In this document: positions 59,551-64,000 of the stretch, piece after piece | Layout: the number at the start of each line of letters is the position of its first letter | Position numbering within the stretch: the stretch's first letter is position 1 | Notes under the pieces: model-generated | Told to the model about the DNA's origin: nothing | What the model saw: only the letters and a program-made list of their open reading frames with translations | Database searches by the model: none | Position numbers and translations under genes: made by a program | Source: Desmodus rotundus | Lineage: Eukaryota > Chordata > Mammalia > Chiroptera > Phyllostomidae | Assembly: GCF_022682495.2 (NCBI RefSeq) | Contig: NC_071398.1 | Location: 95,879,705 to 95,943,704 of the forward strand | Length of the DNA: 64,000 nucleotides | Reading direction: 5' to 3'

Positions 59551-59676
59551 GTCAGGCGAGAGTGATTGCGCGTCAGGTGAGAGTCGCTGGGAGTCAGGTG
59601 AGAGTCGCTGGGAGTCAGGTGAGAGTCACTGCGGGTCAGGTGAGAGTCACTGCGGGTCGGGCAAAAGTGACTGTGT
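59551..59676 (+). repeat. 21-bp minisatellite, about six copies
   Basis: The unit GTCAGGTGAGAGTCGCTGGGA repeats head-to-tail: copy starts fall at 59,551, 59,572, 59,593, 59,614, 59,635 and 59,656. The two middle units are identical and the outer ones are diverged. Because 21 is a multiple of three, it gives an artefactual seven-residue protein repeat. Each unit contains CAGGTGAG, a CAG|GTGAG splice-donor-like and E-box-like sequence. Confidence 0.9.
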
Positions 59677-59819
59677 GCTCTCTGAGGGCAGGGGCTCTGT
59701 TTGGTTCAGGGTTGTATCTTCAGATCTTTGGACGTTGTCGGGCATGTAGCAGGTGCTCAGTAAGTGTTTTGTTCTTGCTTTTTAATGAATGCATACAGAC
59801 CTCACTCAGGGGAGTAGAG

Positions 59820-60420
59820 GTGGACAGGCAGCTACAGGTGCCAGTGATAAAATAATAAGGCTTTTTAACAGGGGTAAAAGAGAATGGAATCTAGGATGAT
59901 CACCAGATTACCAGGTAGGTAAGTACACGGAGTGTCCAGTTGGATAGTGGTGGCACCAAAAAAATAAACTACAGAAGGAATTACCATTTTAGAAGCAGGG
60001 GTGAGTTAAGTTGCCACGAAACGTTGAATGTCTTTTCTAACATCTGTGCTTCAGTTTCCTCAACTGTAAGATTAAGCCGTAATGGTACCTAGTAGGGTCC
60101 TTGTGAGGACTGAGATGAAGCTTGCAGAGCACTCAGTATAGCTCCTGGTCCACAGCACAGACTCAAAAAGGTGAGAGATAGAAACAAACAAAAATCCCTG
60201 TCGTTACGGAATTTACATTTTAGTAGTAGTGGGTGCCCACTATAGCAAAGTAAGTAAAAGAATAGCATATTGGATGGTGAGGAGTATTGTGGAGAAAAAT
60301 GAACCAGGAAAGAGGTGAGGAGCACAGTTTACGGGAGGTGGTAGTGGAATTGTGATTGACGGGTCATTTTAAGTGAGGGGATGAGTGTGGCCCTCCCTGA
60401 GGAAGTTCACAACATTGTAG
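59820..60420 (+). repeat. L2-type LINE pieces flanking a MIR
   Basis: 59,820-59,960 ('GAATCTAGGATGATCACCAG') and 60,170-60,420 ('CCTGTCGTTACGGAATTTAC', 'GTGGCCCTCCCTGAGG') resemble L2 sections. A MIR-like block lies between (60,030-60,170). The two L2-like pieces are not in the usual element order, so they may be separate insertions. Confidence 0.4.
60030..60170 (+). repeat. MIR SINE fragment
   Basis: 'CTGTGCTTCAGTTTCCTCAA', 'GTAATGGTACCTAGTAGGG', 'TTGTGAGGACTGAGATGA' and 'GCAGAGCACTCAGTATAG' are MIR text. Confidence 0.65.
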
Positions 60421-60796
60421 GGAAATGGGGGAAAGGTTTGTGTTTAGGGGAAAAGTGGGACAAACTGTTCATAATTTTTTAAGATGAGAAAGCAGGGCTC
60501 CCTGTTTTTACCAAAGAACAGAGTATAACAAGGTATGAGTATATCTATCTATTGTGCGAGTAGGGCAGTCAGACCAGATGTCTCATCTTCTCCCTGCAAC
60601 ACACACATACACCACCAAACCTAAGTGCGGATTTAACCCCTGAGAGATTGTCGTTAATACTTCGGAAGAAGTGTTTTCTGTTTAATTCTGATGTATTAGC
60701 AATAAATTAGTAGGTTCTCTAACAGTAGCTACTACTTGGGAATCAGCAAAATACCTTGTTTATAATGTATATACCTGATCCAAAGCACAATATGTA

Positions 60797-61054
60797 CAGT
60801 CAAACCTTGGTTCTCAAGTGTCTCCGCTCTGGAACAACTCGGTTCTCGACCAAGCTGTTCATGAAAAATATGTCTCAGGCCTCTAACAAAACTTTGGGTC
60901 TCGAGTCTCGACTTGACAACTCTTTCATGCTGAAACCTGTATGATTAGTCATGCGTCTCTCGGGTGACAAATGAAAATGATTTGGTTTTCCAACAAATTG
61001 CTTCTCAAACAGCCTTCCAGAACAAATGAAGTTCAAGAACCAAGGTTCAATGTG
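60797..61054 (+). mobile_element. Tc1/mariner-type MITE (258 bp) flanked by TA
   Basis: The left end CAGTCAAACCTTGGTTCTCA and the reverse complement of the right end CACATTGAACCTTGGTTCTT share CCTTGGTTCT as terminal inverted repeats. TA dinucleotides lie directly outside (60,795-60,796 and 61,055-61,056), as expected for Tc1/mariner insertion. The interior repeats CTCGA/CTCGAC motifs and has no transposase coding. Confidence 0.8.
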
Positions 61055-61559
61055 TAAATAAGACACATTGTAGCGTAGGCTTCTGTGTTTGAAGTTGATG
61101 TAGCAATTTGTTCATTCTTTTAAACTCAAAATGAAGTTTTGCCTGGGGCAATGGTCCAGAAATAATTCTAAAATGGACAGTAAATGCATACCTCTTTATT
61201 TTTGTAGCTTTATTTTTCGAATATATGTAATTGAAAGTCACTGTGACTTTTTTTTCTGGAAATAATTAAAATTCTATTAGATATAGTCCATAAAAATAAA
61301 CAGAAAGTAATGTAAATATTCTTAAGCCTTGGCCAGTAGATTATGGGGGCAATATTTTAATAACATGAATGGTATTGCTATTTTATCATTATTAAATATG
61401 TTAGATTATATATTTAAAATGCAAACGTTCCCTAGGTCAGAGTATGTACTCCAGTATCACCTGACCGTCGCAAAAAATATGTTGCCCATGCGCCTTGCCT
61501 ATTCTGAAAACATTAATGGGAATGTTTTGTAGTAGTTTATAAGTAGAAAAAAAGTGTTA

Positions 61560-61880
61560 ACAGCTATAATGTTGAGTGACAGGAGCCCGAGTGCAGAAGG
61601 GTACACACTGATGGTCTCATCACACAGAGCTGTAAAACAGGCAGGCCCCCTCTGTAGTATTAAGTTGGAGCGGTAGTGACCTTGGAGGAAGAATAGCGGA
61701 GTAGTGATTGGGAGGGTGGTGGGGCCTTCGGGGCGCTGGTGGTTTATATTCTGCGTGTACAGACGTGCTCACTCCGTGACGGTTCATTGAGCTGCACTTC
61801 TTGATCTGTGTAGTTGTGCGTGTGTGTGTGTCACACTTTAATATGTTCTGTATAAAACTAGGAGCCATTTTCTGTCTTAG
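61560..61880 (+). repeat. L1M 3' UTR fragment, sense
   Basis: 'GGTAGTGACCTTGGAGGAAG', 'GGCGCTGGTGGTTTATATTC', 'GGTTCATTGAGCTGCACTTC' and 'TTTAATATGTTCTGTATAAAA' match the L1M 3' end. A (TG)n spot lies at about 61,818-61,831. Confidence 0.55.
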
Positions 61881-62379
61881 TCCTCCGAGTATTTCTCGGT
61901 GTGTTCTAACAAAATATTCTGGTGGCTCTTTTCAAAAGAAATAGATGTCATTACCTGGTTTTTGTTCATTTGTTTTTTAAGTAAACCAGTAGGGTTAAGA
62001 AGTTACAGGGTTCCTGTGCTGGCCTAGCATGTGGCCTGTCATGGATAGTGTTCCATATATATTTGAAAAGAATTCTGTTGTTGGGTGTAGTACTCTATGC
62101 ATGTGTTTTAGGCCCAGTTGCTTTGTAGTGTTATTTGAGTCTTATATGTATAGCCTTGTTGAGCTGTGCATGCTATGGTGGATGCCAAGGCTTTAAAGTT
62201 TTCCATTAGCCTAATTGACTTTCCAATGGAGAAAACAAGTAAGTATTCCAGCTTGATAGGTTTGCTGGCTTTTTCTGTAGTAAAACCATAGAGCAAATAG
62301 GAAGAGAGGAGGGGAAAACCCAAGATACTCTCTGATTATAAGGAATTTACAGTTCAGTTATAGCCTAGCTTTGCTTGGT

Positions 62380-62880
62380 TGGGGTATAAGAAATTGTCAC
62401 AGTAATCTAGGTAAGAGATGTTGGTAGCCTAAACGTAGGTGTTGGGAATGGATGGGATAGTTTCAAGAAACGTTAAAGAAATAAAATGAATAGGACGCGG
62501 CGATTCGTCAGTTGAGGAGGCAGATTTGAGGAGAAGGAAGTAGGCTGGGGTGATTCCCCACACCTTTGCCAGCAGCTTGGTCCCTGTCACTGACTTCGAG
62601 AGCAAAAGGCCTGGTTAGGCTGAGATGGTTTGAAGTTGGACACGGATGACCAGTAGCCAACTGGTTATATGGCCCTGGCCCTGAGGCCTCTGACCTTGAG
62701 CTACAGATTTGGAAGTCATCTGCATGTAGTTGGTGGCTGAGCGCTGATACATCGATGCCATCACTCAGGGAGAGTTTGTAGAGAGAGGGGAGGGAGGAGT
62801 TCTGAGGGGACCGTGTGCACTCCAAGGGTAGGCAGAGAAGGGCCCCTCCAGAGAGGCACACGAGGCGCGGCCTGTCAGTC
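62380..62880 (+). repeat. L2-type LINE fragment
   Basis: 'AGTAATCTAGGTAAGAGATG', 'TTGGAAGTCATCTGCATGTAG', 'GATGCCATCACTCAGGGAGAG' and 'TTTGTAGAGAGAGGGGAGG' follow the order of the L2 internal region. Confidence 0.6.
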
Positions 62881-63659
62881 GGTACACCCTATCGAAGAGG
62901 GTGGCATTGGCTGGAGCAACTGGTCAACACTGTCGCCTGCTGTGGGAAAAGGAGTAAGGTAAGGACCGAGACGGGACTGTTAACTTGGTAAGCGGGTGAT
63001 GGTGTGCAGTCTGGAGCCCTTTCTAAGCCGTGGTGGGGGAAGGTGGTAGCTTGAAAACTGAAGGGTTAGGGAGTGGACAATAGAGTCTGCGAGAAGACAG
63101 GGACAGGGATTGAATGACTTTTTTTTTCAGTTAAATAAGATAGGTTGGAGATAGAAATGTATTTTTAACCCCTCTGAACAAGGACTTAAGACTGCTGGTG
63201 GGGAAGGAGATAGTAAAGAGGGTCAGTTAAAGCAACAGTATTAGTGCTGCTCCTTAAAATGTCTCAGTTTCACTGGATTCCTCAGTCCGCAGGTTAGTAT
63301 TTAACAATCTGAAATAGAAATTTATGAGGCGTGAGTTAGCTTTTCTTTTCACTGTGAGCATTTGCCCTGCATTCAGGACTACTGACTACTTGTCAATCGG
63401 GTTTGCCGTGTGTCTCAGAATGACCTCTGGGATCGCCGGGCCAGCTTGTTAAAGCGGAGCCGTCTTTACCGCAGGAGGGCGGTTTCGGAGTGTGACCTGG
63501 AAAACTAAAGTCTGAGTGAAGTATTTGGCCTAATCTTGAAGATTTATTCATGACTCTTCTGTATTTGGACAGAGTTATCTTTATAATTTAGCAAAGAACC
63601 TTATTAATTAAGGAGACATCAATGTTTACAAAGAGAACAGCCAGTTTCAGAAACGTGTT

Positions 63660-63740
63660 TATGGGGTGTACGGGGCGGGGGAAAGAGGAGGTGGGAAAAT
63701 GGAGACAACTGTACTTGAACAGCAATAAAAAAAAATTTTG
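63660..63740 (+). repeat. Very short bat L1 3' terminus
   Basis: 'GGGGGAAAGAGGAGGTGGGA', 'AAATGGAGACAACTGTACTT', then GAACAGCAATAAAAAAAAAT. This is the extreme 3' end of a recent bat L1 with poly-A, a heavily 5'-truncated insertion. Confidence 0.65.
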
Positions 63741-63816
63741 TATTTCATTTGAAAGCAGTTAACAAGATGACAGATCAACTAAAATGCATAGTGTATTCCA
63801 AAATAGTCCTGACTTT

Positions 63817-64000
63817 GCCCTGACTAGTGTGACTCAGTCGGTTGGTGTCATCCCACAAAGTGAAAGGTCGCAGATTCGATTCTCCCTCAGGGCACATGCC
63901 TGGGTTGTGGTTTCTGTCCTGGGTTTCTGTCCCGGGGCGCTCAGGGTGTGTGCAAAAGGCAACCCATGGATGTTTCTCTCCCTCATTGTACTTTGCTCCC
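63817..64000 (+). mobile_element. Ves SINE, cut by the window end
   Basis: GCCCTGACTAGTGTGACTCAG, 'AGATTCGATTCTCCCTCAGGG', 'CCTGGGTTGTGGTTTCTGTC' and 'GGCAACCCATGGATGTTTC'. It contains a local repeat of the GGTTTCTGTCC module (about 63,909-63,932). Confidence 0.9.

Larger units (their letters stand above)
49236..64000 (+). other. Putative first intron of the CpG-island gene
   Basis: Downstream of the donor at 49,236 the DNA changes within about 500 bases from GC-rich to AT-rich. I see no convincing acceptor-exon-donor unit with coding content up to the window end. The intron call is inference from the donor and the absence of exons. It holds the repeats listed separately, and long stretches (49.8-51.6, 51.8-53.2, 53.4-55.2, 56.6-57.9 and 62.9-63.6 kb) where I see nothing nameable. 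Confidence 0.5.

Noticed and set aside
59551..59676. Array of short regular repeats as a CRISPR or a protein-repeat gene
   Set aside because: The units are directly adjacent with no spacers, in a mammalian intron. The heptad-like peptide is a by-product of a 21-bp minisatellite.
1..64000. Novel multi-gene system (defence, biosynthetic or mobile cargo)
   Set aside because: I looked on both strands for clustered coding sequences and found none. The content is a bat promoter, pseudogenes and transposable elements, so I do not claim such a system.

Overview
This is a window of mammalian nuclear DNA, almost certainly from a bat, probably a yangochiropteran. The main evidence is thirteen copies of the tRNA-derived Ves SINE, with the typical opening GCCCTGGCTGGTGTGGCTCAG, a B-box-like GGTTCGATTCC, a pyrimidine-rich tract and a (TAAA)n tail. 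There are also short LINE-1 3' ends of the type ending in ACAACTGTAATTGAACAACAATAA. There are no operons, CRISPR arrays, prokaryotic genes or intact viral genes. Short open frames are no more than expected by chance, and I accept no multi-exon protein-coding sequence in the window.

Positions 1-48,600 are repeat-rich intergenic or intronic DNA. The left edge holds a possible gene or retrocopy 3' end (stop codon, AATAAA, A-rich tail). The rest is a mosaic of Ves SINEs, old MIR and L2 elements, L1 and HAL1-like LINE fragments, one MaLR (MLT1-type) LTR and several DNA transposons. The best-defined items are: a 1.54-kb hAT transposon remnant with a perfect 8-bp target duplication (35,746-37,284); a 214-bp hAT-type MITE (45,120-45,333); a full-length but disabled ferritin-heavy-chain-like retrocopy (19,478-19,991); and a small poly(A)-tailed retrocopy fragment inside an antisense L1 (18,729-18,881).

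Positions 48,600-49,760 form a strong CpG island with GC boxes, an AP-1 site, a YY1-like site and GGA/GGC repeats. It looks like the promoter and non-coding first exon of a gene transcribed rightwards. A consensus splice donor lies at 49,236 and an alternative at 49,471. A 58-codon upstream ORF opens at 49,033 and closes before the first donor. I could not identify the gene. No coding exon is recognisable downstream, so 49,236-64,000 is probably part of its first intron. A GTTGCTAGG/CCTAGCAAC inverted repeat resembling RFX X-boxes lies about 1.5 kb upstream of the island.

Positions 49,760-64,000 are a less repeat-dense, AT-rich putative intron with antisense L1 segments, MIR and L2 copies, Ves insertions, a 21-bp minisatellite and a 258-bp mariner-type MITE flanked by TA. 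Repeat family names come from memory of consensus sequences. Boundaries are exact only where a target-site duplication is quoted; elsewhere they are approximate.
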